Source: Bacteroidota bacterium (lineage in GTDB: Bacteria > Bacteroidota > Bacteroidia > Bacteroidales > VadinHA17). Taken from it: a stretch of 17,650 bases of DNA. This document shows, piece after piece, positions 1-7,700 of this stretch. The notes under the pieces were generated by a model. That model did no database searches, had not been told where the DNA came from, and saw only the letters and a program-made list of their open reading frames with translations. The DNA is taken from positions 1 through 17,650 of the forward strand of contig JADFUQ010000055.1 in the NCBI GenBank assembly GCA_015222065.1. The letters run 5' to 3'. The position numbers and the translations under genes are program-made. Each line of letters opens with the position of its first letter. Position 1 is the stretch's first letter.

Positions 1-3
1 ATC

Positions 4-75
4 GAACAAGGAACGCTGATTTTAGATTTCAGATTTTCAAACACTTCGCAAATCGTTAATCGGTGTTCCTTGTTC
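4..75. repeat. Imperfect long inverted repeat (hairpin) at the left edge
   Basis: The arms GAACAAGGAAC (4-14) and GTTCCTTGTTC (65-75) are perfect reverse complements. Pairing extends inward to 4-21 with 58-75, giving 18 pairs of which two are G.T wobbles. The loop of about 36 bases is AT-rich. The block lies in the 134 bases before the hydrogenase maturation protease and overlaps an upstream GTG that could otherwise be read as its start. It resembles short dispersed palindromes of Bacteroidota genomes. No T-run follows, so it is not a plain terminator. Its function is unknown. Confidence 0.7.
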
Positions 76-134
76 TTAAATCATTTTTTGCATACTTTAT
101 AGACGGGCTATATGTAAGTGGATATTTGGCAGAA

Positions 135-620
135 ATGATGAGCGAAAATTGTGATAAGAAATTGCTGGTATTAGGTATGGGAAGTGAAATACTGATGGAT
201 GATGGTGTGGGATCCCGCCTGGCTAATAAACTCAGAGAAGAAAACCTGCCACCGGGTTTTCATGTTGAAACTTCCAATATTGGTGGATTAGAGTTACTTG
301 AAATTATAAAGGACTATGATCAATTGATCATACTGGATGGCATGAGGGGTGGTAGTGATGTTGGTGATTTACATTTTTTTTCTCCTGAAAATTTCCGTGA
401 AACACTCCATCTGTCAACAAAACATGATGCCTCTTTTCTAAATGCATTGAAGGTTGGAGAGCATGTGGGATACAATCTGCCTCGTAGTATTAATATTGTC
501 GGGATAGAAGTAGAAGAGGACAGATGTTTTGGTGAATACTTTTCGGATAACCTGGAAGAAAGGATAAAAAATATATATAATGAAATAAAGAAGCTGGTAT
601 TTGCTGAAAAAAATTCGTAA
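135..620 (+). CDS. [NiFe]-hydrogenase maturation protease (HyaD/HybD/HycI family)
   Basis: This endopeptidase family removes the C-terminal tail of the hydrogenase large subunit once nickel is inserted, in the cytoplasm. Counting from the ATG at 135 the protein has 161 residues, the usual family length. The N-terminal motif GMGSEILMDDGVG (14-26) matches the family GxGNxxxxD(D/E)GxG, with serine in place of the usual asparagine. D23, D68 (in IILDG) and H97 (in TKHDAS) match the three nickel-sensing ligands of HybD (E16, D62, H93), so the enzyme looks intact. An in-frame GTG at 63 would add 24 residues, but it lies beside a hairpin arm and gives a non-family N-terminus, so ATG 135 (or 138) is preferred. 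No hydrogenase subunit is in the window; it may lie upstream. The zinc-ribbon gene follows after 43 bases. Confidence 0.88.
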   Translation: MMSENCDKKLLVLGMGSEILMDDGVGSRLANKLREENLPPGFHVETSNIGGLELLEIIKDYDQLIILDGMRGGSDVGDLHFFSPENFRETLHLSTKHDASFLNALKVGEHVGYNLPRSINIVGIEVEEDRCFGEYFSDNLEERIKNIYNEIKKLVFAEKNS

Positions 621-663
621 ATTTGAGGAAAATTAAATAAATTCAGGAAAAATTGTATCTGGC

Positions 664-1137
664 ATGAGAAGGTATAATTCAAAAGGAATGTTAGTATTTC
701 CAACACCCGATAAAAAAGTTGCTATCAGGCAAAAGAAGGTTTGGGTTGTTGAAGAAGTATATTGTCAGAATGGACATTCTTTGATTAGCAACCGTGCTGT
801 TTTTAACAATCAAAAAGGAATCTACCTGAAAGTAAAAGGTAATAATAAGGAAGGACACATTGCCTTGAGTCCTTTCTGTGGTGACAAATCGTGGATTGCG
901 TGTGAAGCTGAACTTGAAAATGGTGAAATATTGGAATTCTTTTGTCCTGAATGTGGTGTGAAATTACCAATTTACAGACGTTGTACCTGTGGTGCTCATT
1001 TATTTACCATGTTTACAGATAAGAATGCGGACTTTAGAAATTGCATAGGCATTTGTAACAGGATTGGATGCCAGGTATCAGAAATAATTCAAGCCGATGA
1101 ATTGCGCTGTAACTCCTGTCTTGATGCAAAAAAGTAA
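664..1137 (+). CDS. Cysteine-rich multi-zinc-ribbon protein of unknown function
   Basis: The family is not recognised. The 157-residue soluble protein has 12 cysteines: C34, C72, C80, C94, C97, C107, C109, C127, C131, C136, C149 and C152, with H38 and H111 among possible extra ligands. CPECG (94-98), CTCGAH (107-112) and CNSC (149-152) are typical metal-knuckle spacings, so two or three structural zinc sites (or an iron-sulphur centre) are likely. There is no signal peptide or membrane segment. It starts 43 bases after the hydrogenase maturation protease on the same strand with no terminator between, so the two are probably co-transcribed. A link to hydrogenase or metal handling rests on position alone. 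Confidence 0.75.
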   Translation: MRRYNSKGMLVFPTPDKKVAIRQKKVWVVEEVYCQNGHSLISNRAVFNNQKGIYLKVKGNNKEGHIALSPFCGDKSWIACEAELENGEILEFFCPECGVKLPIYRRCTCGAHLFTMFTDKNADFRNCIGICNRIGCQVSEIIQADELRCNSCLDAKK

Positions 1138-1158
1138 TTTTTTTTTAATCCGTAACCA

Positions 1159-1254
1159 GTAACACTGCATCACCACATTACAACTCCTGATAAGTTAAAA
1201 GTTATACGTTCTTAACCCGTAACACGTAACTCGAAACTCGTAACACTGCATCAC
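1159..1254. repeat. Intergenic direct repeat of GTAACACTGCATCAC
   Basis: The 15-base word GTAACACTGCATCAC occurs exactly at 1159-1173 and 1240-1254. The second copy is preceded by a run of related CGTAAC / CGTAACTCG words (1218-1242), which look like a decayed short tandem array. It fills most of the 200-base spacer before rex. No open reading frame or terminator was found in it. Such CGTAAC-rich spacers look like dispersed repeats, but no other copy is in this window. Confidence 0.65.
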
Positions 1255-1342
1255 ATTTTGATCGTTCAAAAGAAACTCAGGGAAAAAGTCATTCGGTTAA
1301 ACAATATTTATTTTACCTTTAGGTATTTGTAAATAATTGCTT

Positions 1343-1975
1343 ATGAACAATCTTCCGGGTAAAACGGTTGAAAGATTAAGTGCATATCGTCGTGTATTAT
1401 TAAATTGTTTAACAAAAGGCAGAGATCATATTTTCTCGCATGATCTTGCTAAGCTTTTGTATATTACAGCAGTTCAGGTTAGAAGAGATGTTATGTTGAT
1501 CGGAAATACAGGGATGCATAAAAACGGTTATAATGTTAAAGAGTTGGTTACCAGAATAGGAGAAGTGTTGGATTCAAAGGAAGGACAGAAAGTTGCAGTT
1601 GTAGGATTTGGTTATCTGGGTAAAGCTATTACAGGTTATTTTGCGGGGAAAAGATCAAAATTGAATGTTTTAGCCTCATTTGATATTAACCCTAAAAAGA
1701 TTGGCGCAAAAGTAAAAGGGGTGAGATGTTTTCATTTTAGCCATTTGAAAACAATCATAAGAAATAAAAAAATAACAATTGCAATATTAACAGTCCCTCC
1801 GGATGTAGCCCCGGAGGTAACCAACAGACTTGTGGAAGCAGGAATAAAAGGTATTTTAAATTTCACAACTGTCCCACTCAATGTTCCATCTGGTGTTTAT
1901 CTTGAAGAATACGATATGATAACTTCTGTTGAAAAGGTAGCTTTTTTTGTAAAAAAGAATAATAAAGCTGAATAA
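1343..1975 (+). CDS. rex: Redox-sensing transcriptional repressor Rex
   Basis: Rex binds DNA when the NADH/NAD+ ratio is low and releases it when NADH rises, controlling fermentation and electron-transfer genes. The protein has 210 residues from ATG 1343; a TTG two codons upstream is not needed. The N-terminal winged-helix part has the typical run AVQVRRD (43-49). The Rossmann NADH-binding motif GFGYLG is at 88-93, and a C-terminal domain-swapping helix follows (EKVAFF region). A weak -7-like word TACCTTTA (1314-1321, 7 of 8 to TAnnTTTG) lies 21 bases before the ATG, without a clear -33 box. The gene is convergent with the small secreted protein at 2016-2408. Its position between hydrogenase-maturation and ferredoxin-linked fermentation genes suggests they are targets, but no convincing operator was found. 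Confidence 0.93.
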   Translation: MNNLPGKTVERLSAYRRVLLNCLTKGRDHIFSHDLAKLLYITAVQVRRDVMLIGNTGMHKNGYNVKELVTRIGEVLDSKEGQKVAVVGFGYLGKAITGYFAGKRSKLNVLASFDINPKKIGAKVKGVRCFHFSHLKTIIRNKKITIAILTVPPDVAPEVTNRLVEAGIKGILNFTTVPLNVPSGVYLEEYDMITSVEKVAFFVKKNNKAE

Positions 1976-2015
1976 TAAGATAACAATTTAATCATTCAAT
2001 CATTTACGCATTCAT

Positions 2016-2408
2016 TCATTTCTTTCCTTTCACTACCCTGGTTGCAGAAAAACCAATCGGGCCCTCTGGGGAAGTTGCAGTACCCGTAAATACATTATCT
2101 TTAACAGATCCTCTTATCGGAACCTGTTCATATTCAACGGTGATCTCAAGTGTTATACCTCCATCATTAATTTCAATATTCTGAAATTCAATGATATAGT
2201 CACTATCTGCAAAATTTAAATAACCTGTTAGCGTATCTTCCTTAATTTCGAAAGTCATGGTTCCGGCCTGGTATCCAAATGGAGCTTGTTCGGCTGTGAA
2301 TTTCCACGTGCCTTCATAGGTTTTCATAGGATTCTCGGCATGAAGCAAACCGGATTGAAGGATACATAATAAGAAAAGGGTAAGAAATGAGATAGTAAAT
2401 CGTTTCAT
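2016..2408 (-). CDS. Small secreted beta-rich protein, unknown function
   Basis: The 130-residue protein starts with a clear Sec signal peptide (MKR, hydrophobic core 5-18, likely cleavage after LLHA at about residue 24). There is no lipobox cysteine at the cleavage site, so it should be a soluble periplasmic or exported protein. The mature part is a series of short alternating strands: GTWKFTAE, GTMTFEIKEDTLTGYL, GSVKDNVFTGTATSP and IGFSATR. This is the pattern of a small lipocalin-like or lipid-binding beta-sandwich often found as hypothetical proteins in Bacteroidota. No catalytic residues stand out. It is read towards rex and lies 79 bases downstream of the M14 peptidase gene on the same strand, so read-through from that gene is possible. 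Confidence 0.75.
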   Translation of the reverse strand: MKRFTISFLTLFLLCILQSGLLHAENPMKTYEGTWKFTAEQAPFGYQAGTMTFEIKEDTLTGYLNFADSDYIIEFQNIEINDGGITLEITVEYEQVPIRGSVKDNVFTGTATSPEGPIGFSATRVVKGKK

Positions 2409-2487
2409 AGCTTTAATAAGTATTAAAATTTAAAACAAAAATTAATAAAACTCACATATCTTTTTTTTAGTGAATCTAATACTATAA

Positions 2488-5052
2488 TTACCGGATTATC
2501 TGACCAAAAAATACTGAATTGGCAAATATTTTATTAGTTCCGTACCATACCCCCCTGAAGTTGGTATTATCGAACAGGGAGATAATAGTTCCCTGACCGA
2601 GTTTATATATCCCGGCGAACGGACTATTCTTCATTTGGTCAATTGGATTATCAGGAATATAGCCACTCATAACAGGTGAATTAGTATACATTATGGGATT
2701 AGCATAAGGGTTATTACTTTTTTCAACAAAATCATTTCCGTTTTTAAAAACCGGTAACTTGTATTTATAGTATCCATAAAGTAAAGGATGGGACAGATCA
2801 ACTTGCGTTTCAAATATTCCTCCGCTGATTTGTTGAACACTATAATTCTTATAACGGTCAGCATAACGGTAATGAGCTGTGCTGTCAGGTTCCGTTCTTT
2901 TCTTGTATTTTATATCAGCCAGCTTCTGACGGGCAATCCAACGATTAGCATTTTTGTATGCAATGAGAGCACCTCCATTTTGTACCCACTGTTTTATTTT
3001 ATTTATAACTTGTTCTCCCATATTTCCATACGAACCACCGGGCATTATCAATACATTATACCGGTTAATGTCAATCCTTTTTAACCTGTCAGTTTTAGCA
3101 AGAGTTACCGGTATTTGATAGCGTGTATCAAAAAGGTGCCAAATTTCACCGGCATCACGACTACTAACTCCTTCTCCGGCAAGTAAAAGTATTTCAGGTT
3201 TTTCGAGGGAAACAAAACTGCCGCTGCCCAGGTCAATGCCCGAAGGTGTCAATGCTGTCTCTACAGCAAATATTTCAAGTCCGTTTTTATCTGAAATCTT
3301 CTCCATAAGACCGAAAAGTTCATCAGAGTTCATTTCCTGCGATTGTACCGGTACCAGGATAGTACCATATGAAAATTCTTTTTTAAGATTATCGGATTCA
3401 AATCTGAATGGCTTTGTTGCCACACTGGTCCTTACCCCGTTTTTCATAAGTTCGTATAAAGCGCCGGGTGTATGATATTCATCCCATTTGAACAGGTAAG
3501 CATACGAACTTTGCCCACCTGTAACTTTACCATCAGGAAAGGTTGGGTTTATTATTTCTTGTCCCACAATGTTGTCCAGTTCTTTCATTGTTGTGATTCC
3601 TGTGTAATCAAGGTTAAAGGAGAGAGGAAGGGTCCAGGATGAAATATCATAAAACGTACTGTCAGCAAACTTTGTAACTTTCCTGAATAATGATTCAATC
3701 AGACGGTATTGGCGTTGTTCTACAGGTACAATATAGGCTTTTCCCCGGTAAAAAAATTTGTTATCCAGGCGGATATCCTGCTTTAATTCATATACTTTTA
3801 TTTTGTGTTGTTTCAGAAGATCTACAAAATAATAAACCTTTCCCCTGTCATTTGTATCTCCAAAAAGATAAGCTTTTACCTTATTGTTTTTTGACTTTTC
3901 AATAGCTGATTTGTAAAACTCCTGTTGATATTCCAGAAGTTCTTTACGGTATTCAATTCCGGCATCAAGAGTTGACAATGAAACGGTGAATTGATTCCGT
4001 ATAGCGAATGCAAAGGTTTTTATTCCGAAATTTGTTTCTCTGGCATGACCGCGAATACTTCCCTGTTCAAAAAGTATTCCTATACTACCATTGATATCAG
4101 GATATGATGATCCTTTACCAAAGTAATAATCATCAAAAATTTCCTCGGAAAAATATAATGATCCAATTTTGTCAAGATCTCTGGCATAATGTTTCGCAAT
4201 CTTTTGTGTCAGGTAGTAATTTCTTTCCGGAGTTAGTGGATTATTTCGGCTTAAGATACCTGGTTGGAAAAAAAATGTTGAGTTAGATCCCATTTCATGG
4301 TGGTCGGTATTAATATTAGGCATCCATTGATAGAATCTTTTAACGCGTCCCTGGCTCTCAGGATTTTGCAGTAATAGCCAGTCGCGGTTCAGATCATACC
4401 AGTAATGGTTTGTGCGACCCCCCGGCCAGAATTCATCAAATTCAATTGAATTCGGGTCTGTAACAGGAGTGTGGCTTTTATGCATATTTACCCATGTAGT
4501 AAATCTGTTGAAACCATCGGGATTAAGACAAGGATCAATAAGTATAACAGTATTTTGAAGCAATTGTTCAATTTCTGATCCTTCTGCAGCAGTGAGATAA
4601 TATGCTGTAAGCAGTGACGAATTGCTTCCACTTGCCTCATTACCATGTACATTATATCCAAGTGTAATTACTACAGGCATGTTTTTGATATCACCTTTCG
4701 TTGATTGAAAAGGATCAGATAATGTTAAATGTTCCTTTCGAATTTGTTCCAGTTTTTGATGGTTTTCAGGTGATGTTACAACCAGGTGTACCAGGGGACG
4801 GTTTTCATAGCTTCGTCCATATTCCTGCAGAACTGCACGGTTGGAAAGCCGGGCTATCTCGTTCATGTAACTGATCAGTTTGTCATGGGTAACATGCCAT
4901 TCTCCTACTTCGTGTCCTATTACTTTTTCCGGAACGGGAATATCCGGATTATACCGGATATTTTGCGGAAGGAAATAATCCAGGTTTTCCTGTCCGTTTG
5001 ATAACTTTAATAAAAACAGAGCGATGATAAGAAAAAAACTAATTATTTTCAT
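2488..5052 (-). CDS. Secreted M14-family zinc carboxypeptidase with C-terminal GATase-like domain
   Basis: The ATG at 5052 is chosen because it starts directly on a signal peptide (MKII, hydrophobic to about residue 17, ending near SNGQ); a TTG at 5070 would add six residues. The 854-residue protein carries the M14 zinc site HGNE (H136, E139) with the third ligand in DHHEMG (H251/H252). Substrate-binding NR lies in DLNRDW (222-223), NPDG at 177-180, and the catalytic glutamate is probably E329 in LFEQGS. So the peptidase domain (about 50-370) looks active. Residues about 620-740 contain ILLLAGEG and VLIMPGGSYG, typical of the class-I glutamine-amidotransferase-like fold appended to large bacterial M14 proteins. 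It should trim peptides outside the cytoplasm, which would feed the amino-acid fermentation genes nearby (inference). The substrate is unknown. Confidence 0.9.
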   Translation of the reverse strand: MKIISFFLIIALFLLKLSNGQENLDYFLPQNIRYNPDIPVPEKVIGHEVGEWHVTHDKLISYMNEIARLSNRAVLQEYGRSYENRPLVHLVVTSPENHQKLEQIRKEHLTLSDPFQSTKGDIKNMPVVITLGYNVHGNEASGSNSSLLTAYYLTAAEGSEIEQLLQNTVILIDPCLNPDGFNRFTTWVNMHKSHTPVTDPNSIEFDEFWPGGRTNHYWYDLNRDWLLLQNPESQGRVKRFYQWMPNINTDHHEMGSNSTFFFQPGILSRNNPLTPERNYYLTQKIAKHYARDLDKIGSLYFSEEIFDDYYFGKGSSYPDINGSIGILFEQGSIRGHARETNFGIKTFAFAIRNQFTVSLSTLDAGIEYRKELLEYQQEFYKSAIEKSKNNKVKAYLFGDTNDRGKVYYFVDLLKQHKIKVYELKQDIRLDNKFFYRGKAYIVPVEQRQYRLIESLFRKVTKFADSTFYDISSWTLPLSFNLDYTGITTMKELDNIVGQEIINPTFPDGKVTGGQSSYAYLFKWDEYHTPGALYELMKNGVRTSVATKPFRFESDNLKKEFSYGTILVPVQSQEMNSDELFGLMEKISDKNGLEIFAVETALTPSGIDLGSGSFVSLEKPEILLLAGEGVSSRDAGEIWHLFDTRYQIPVTLAKTDRLKRIDINRYNVLIMPGGSYGNMGEQVINKIKQWVQNGGALIAYKNANRWIARQKLADIKYKKRTEPDSTAHYRYADRYKNYSVQQISGGIFETQVDLSHPLLYGYYKYKLPVFKNGNDFVEKSNNPYANPIMYTNSPVMSGYIPDNPIDQMKNSPFAGIYKLGQGTIISLFDNTNFRGVWYGTNKIFANSVFFGQIIR

Positions 5053-5139
5053 AAAGAAGTATAGTTGCAAAAACCAAATAATTGTACAAGATAGTTATTT
5101 CTCAATTGATGCATAAAATAATTATGTTTAGTAATTAAT

Positions 5140-5394
5140 CAGTCGGCAGTCAACAGTCAACAAAAATGCAAAGTATAATTAGAGACCGTCTATAAAGTCC
5201 GAAAGCTTTTAGGATGTTTTTTATTTTTTATTATTTGGTGCTTTAATTCAAAATTTGTTTGGCTTTATGGACTGACAATAAATAGTCCGGTCTTCAGATT
5301 GCCGACTGCCGAATGAAGATTGCCGACTTAATAATGCAAAGTATAATGAGATTAGCCATTTTATGCATTCCAAACTTAAGGCACTGAATAGTTA
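5140..5394. repeat. Dispersed non-coding repeat module, copy 1 (upstream of acyl-CoA synthetase)
   Basis: This fills most of the 395-base gap between the divergent M14 peptidase and acyl-CoA synthetase genes. In order it holds: CAGTCGGCAGTC (5140-5151); AATGCAAAGTATAAT (5165-5179); a core starting AGAGACCGTC at 5181; an inverted pair GTCTATAAAGTC (5188-5199) / GGCTTTATGGAC (5261-5272), 10 of 12 pairing; outer GACTGCCGA words (5304-5312) complementary to the left end; a second AATGCAAAGTATAAT (5333-5347); and a tail GCATTCCAAACTTAAG (5365-5380) running into CACTGAATAGTTA. By eye there are about 8 mismatches to copy 2 over the first 120 bases of the core. No ORF of note is inside. It could be a MITE-like element or a long regulatory leader. 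Confidence 0.85.
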
Positions 5395-5423
5395 TAAAAA
5401 TCTAAATACCGGATAAAATTTGG

Positions 5424-5431
5424 TATTTTTG
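5424..5431 (+). promoter_or_regulatory. Bacteroidota -7 box before the acyl-CoA synthetase gene
   Basis: TATTTTTG matches the Bacteroidota -7 consensus TAnnTTTG exactly and lies 16 bases before the ATG at 5448. Transcription would start close to the ATG, giving a very short leader. No clear TTTG -33 element was found 17-23 bases upstream, where the sequence is AT-rich. Confidence 0.5.
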
Positions 5432-5447
5432 AAAAAAACAATTAATT

Positions 5448-7505
5448 ATGATCAATCAGCAATTGGTTAATCCATGCGGTATTGTTGTTGTTGGCGGCTC
5501 TGAAGATGTATCCAAACCGGGGGGAAAGGTGTTAAAAAATCTACTGGATGGCGGATATAAGGGTGATTTGTATGTTTCCAACCCCAAAGCAGATAAGATA
5601 CAGGGAATAAGATCGTACAGGAATCCGGATGATCTTCCTGAAACAGATCTTGCAATATTAGCTATAGCAGCGAAATATTGCCCGGGGACCATTGAATACT
5701 TAGCCAAAAACAAAAACACAAGGGCATTTATTGTACTCTCAGCCGGGTTTAGCGAAGAGAACGAAGAAGGTGTCATTTTAGAAAAGCAGATGGTAGATGC
5801 TGTAAACCAGGTGAATGGATGCCTGATTGGTCCAAATTGTATAGGTTTCCTTAACCGGAACTACAATGGAGTATTTACTACTCCGATCCCAAAGCTGGAT
5901 ACTGCCGGATGCGATTTTATTTCCGGATCAGGTGCAACCGCTGTATTTATTATGGAGGCAGGAATACCAAATGGTTTAACCTTTTCCAGTGTATATTCAG
6001 TAGGCAATAGTGCCCAACTTGGTGTTGAGGATGTATTGAAATATATGGACCAGAGTTACGATCCGGAAACCAGTCCCCGGGTAAAGTTATTATATATTGA
6101 AAGCATTGATAAGCCACAGATGTTACTCAAACATGCATCCTCACTTATCAGGAAAGGGTGTAAAATTGCTGCTGTTAAAGCCGGAAGTTCTGATGCCGGC
6201 AGCCGTGCTGCATCATCTCATACAGGTGCACTGGCTGGTTCGGATACTGCTGCAGAAGCCTTGTTCAGGAAAGCAGGGATTGTCCGGTGCCATAGCCGGG
6301 AGGAATTGACAGTTGTTGCTTCTATATTTATGCATAAGGAATTACATGGAAAGAACCTTGCTGTTATAACGCATGCAGGCGGACCGGCTGTTATGCTTAC
6401 GGATGCTCTCTCGGAAGGGGGAATGAGTGTTCCTGAAATTAAGGGAAGCAAGGCTGACGATTTACTTAATAAACTGCACCCGGGATCCTCAGTGGCAAAC
6501 CCAATAGATTTTCTTGCAACCGGTAATGCCGAGCAGCTTGGACTAATTATTGATGCTGTTGAGAACGATTTTGATCATATTGATGGTATGGTAGTTATTT
6601 TTGGCAGCCCGGGATTATTCCCCGTATATGATGTGTATGAGGTGCTTCATCGAAAAATGGAAACATGCAAGAAACCGATTTTTCCGGTTTTACCTTCAAT
6701 AATCAACGTGAAGGATGAAATAAATATGTTCTTGTCGAAAGGGCGGATCAATTTTCCTGACGAAGTAGTATTTGGAAAAGCATTATCTAAAGTGTATTAT
6801 ACTCCTGAACCGGTACCGGAAACAGAGAACTACCCTGCAATGGAACAAAAAAGGATAAGGGAAATTATTGATAACGTGGAAAATGGTTATCTGGAACCTG
6901 AAAAGGTACAGCAATTATTGGATGCTGCCGGAATATCACGTGTGCAGGAAAAAGTTGTTACTACTGAAAGGGAAGCTGTAAAAGTTTCAGAGGGGTTGGG
7001 TTATCCATTGGTAATGAAAGTGGTTGGTCCTTTGCATAAATCGGATGTCGGAGGAGTAGTTTTAAATGTAAAAAGTGATAAAGAGGTTCGAAGGGAATTT
7101 AACGTGATGATGAAGATTGAAGGGGCGAAAGCAGTTCTATTACAGCCTATGCTCGAAGGCATTGAATTATTTGCCGGTGTGAAGAAGGAAGATAAATTCG
7201 GTCACCTGGTTATGTGCGGACTGGGAGGTATTTTTATTGAAGTTATGAAAGATGTTCAATCCGGTCTTGCACCATTAAGTTTTAAGGAAGCAAAAGAGAT
7301 GGTAAGAAACCTCAGAGGGTATGGAATTATTAAGGGGGCAAGAAAACAAAAAGGAATTGATGAAAAGCAATTTATTGAATTAATTACCAGGGTGGCAACC
7401 CTGGCAGATATTGCACCTGAGATCAGTGAGATGGATCTGAACCCGGTATTGGGAACACCGGAAAGGATCGTTGTAGTTGATGCCCGGATTTGTGTGGAAA
7501 AGTAA
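5448..7505 (+). CDS. ADP-forming acyl-CoA synthetase (acetate-CoA ligase type), fused alpha-beta
   Basis: The enzyme converts acyl-CoA + ADP + phosphate to the free acid + CoA + ATP, a one-step substrate-level phosphorylation in the cytoplasm. Its 685 residues carry both subunits in one chain: a CoA-binding Rossmann domain (about 8-130, VVVGGSED, GPNCIG at 128-133); succinyl-CoA-ligase-like domains with the catalytic phosphohistidine H258 in SSHTGALAG; and a C-terminal ATP-grasp domain (about 480-685). The second conserved histidine H530 is in LHKSDVGGV, matching the beta-subunit His that relays phosphate in characterised archaeal enzymes. All key residues are present. There is a -7 box just upstream and a strong terminator at 7656-7688, so it is probably its own transcription unit. 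Acetyl-CoA or branched-chain/aryl acyl-CoA are possible substrates. The neighbouring 2-oxoacid oxidoreductase suggests the acyl-CoAs it makes. Confidence 0.92.
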   Translation: MINQQLVNPCGIVVVGGSEDVSKPGGKVLKNLLDGGYKGDLYVSNPKADKIQGIRSYRNPDDLPETDLAILAIAAKYCPGTIEYLAKNKNTRAFIVLSAGFSEENEEGVILEKQMVDAVNQVNGCLIGPNCIGFLNRNYNGVFTTPIPKLDTAGCDFISGSGATAVFIMEAGIPNGLTFSSVYSVGNSAQLGVEDVLKYMDQSYDPETSPRVKLLYIESIDKPQMLLKHASSLIRKGCKIAAVKAGSSDAGSRAASSHTGALAGSDTAAEALFRKAGIVRCHSREELTVVASIFMHKELHGKNLAVITHAGGPAVMLTDALSEGGMSVPEIKGSKADDLLNKLHPGSSVANPIDFLATGNAEQLGLIIDAVENDFDHIDGMVVIFGSPGLFPVYDVYEVLHRKMETCKKPIFPVLPSIINVKDEINMFLSKGRINFPDEVVFGKALSKVYYTPEPVPETENYPAMEQKRIREIIDNVENGYLEPEKVQQLLDAAGISRVQEKVVTTEREAVKVSEGLGYPLVMKVVGPLHKSDVGGVVLNVKSDKEVRREFNVMMKIEGAKAVLLQPMLEGIELFAGVKKEDKFGHLVMCGLGGIFIEVMKDVQSGLAPLSFKEAKEMVRNLRGYGIIKGARKQKGIDEKQFIELITRVATLADIAPEISEMDLNPVLGTPERIVVVDARICVEK

Positions 7506-7549
7506 TTATCAGGATTCGAAAATAGTTTGAAATAATCTTATATTTGTAT

Positions 7550-7651
7550 ATGAGAAACAGATCAGTATATTTTGATAAAGATAACAGGTACTGGAAAACC
7601 GGTGAACGAATTTGTAATTGGTTTATAATATTACTATTTGAATTTTGTTAA
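7550..7651 (+). CDS. Possible 33-residue small ORF downstream of the acyl-CoA synthetase
   Basis: An ATG at 7550 opens 33 codons ending in TAA at 7649-7651, five bases before a strong terminator stem. The peptide starts MRNRSVYFDKD, with a charged first two thirds, and ends in a hydrophobic stretch (WFIILLFEF). A perfect TAnnTTTG word (7539-7546) lies only three bases before the ATG, too close to be its promoter. It could be a small membrane-associated peptide, a terminator-bounded small RNA, or simply the 3' untranslated region of the synthetase mRNA. There is no homology evidence. Confidence 0.25.
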   Translation: MRNRSVYFDKDNRYWKTGERICNWFIILLFEFC

Positions 7652-7655
7652 AAAC

Positions 7656-7688
7656 AAAAGGGGTGGAAGATAATATTCTGCCCCTTTT
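7656..7688 (+). terminator. Rho-independent terminator after the acyl-CoA synthetase gene
   Basis: The arm AAAAGGGGTGGAA (7656-7668) pairs with TTCTGCCCCTTTT (7676-7688) through a 7-base loop. That gives 13 pairs including two G.T wobbles and a GGGG/CCCC core, followed by T. It lies 150 bases after the synthetase stop codon and just before repeat module copy 2. It separates the synthetase from the aminotransferase/oxidoreductase genes. Confidence 0.85.
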
Positions 7689-7700
7689 TAGTTAACTAAC

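Noticed and set aside
63..134. GTG at 63 as start of the hydrogenase maturation protease
   Set aside because: It would add 24 non-family residues and begins at the edge of the hairpin arm; ATG 135/138 gives the usual length and N-terminus.
320..706. 128-codon open frame on the - strand at the left end
   Set aside because: It is antisense to the hydrogenase maturation protease, with no motif and low-complexity composition.
1297..1305. TTAAACAA before rex as an autoregulatory Rex half-site
   Set aside because: No matching left half-site TTGTTTAA lies at the right distance.
5165..5347. The 15-base direct repeats as a target-site duplication of a recent insertion
   Set aside because: The right copy is conserved at the same place in the second module, so it is part of the repeat itself.
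5140..5394. CRISPR-like or riboswitch interpretation of the repeat module
   Set aside because: There are no regularly spaced identical repeats and no known riboswitch core; the same module also occurs before a different gene.
7643..7660. TTTTGTT-AAA-AACAAAA palindrome as an operator
   Set aside because: It is low-complexity AT sequence merging into the terminator's A-arm and has the wrong spacing for Rex.
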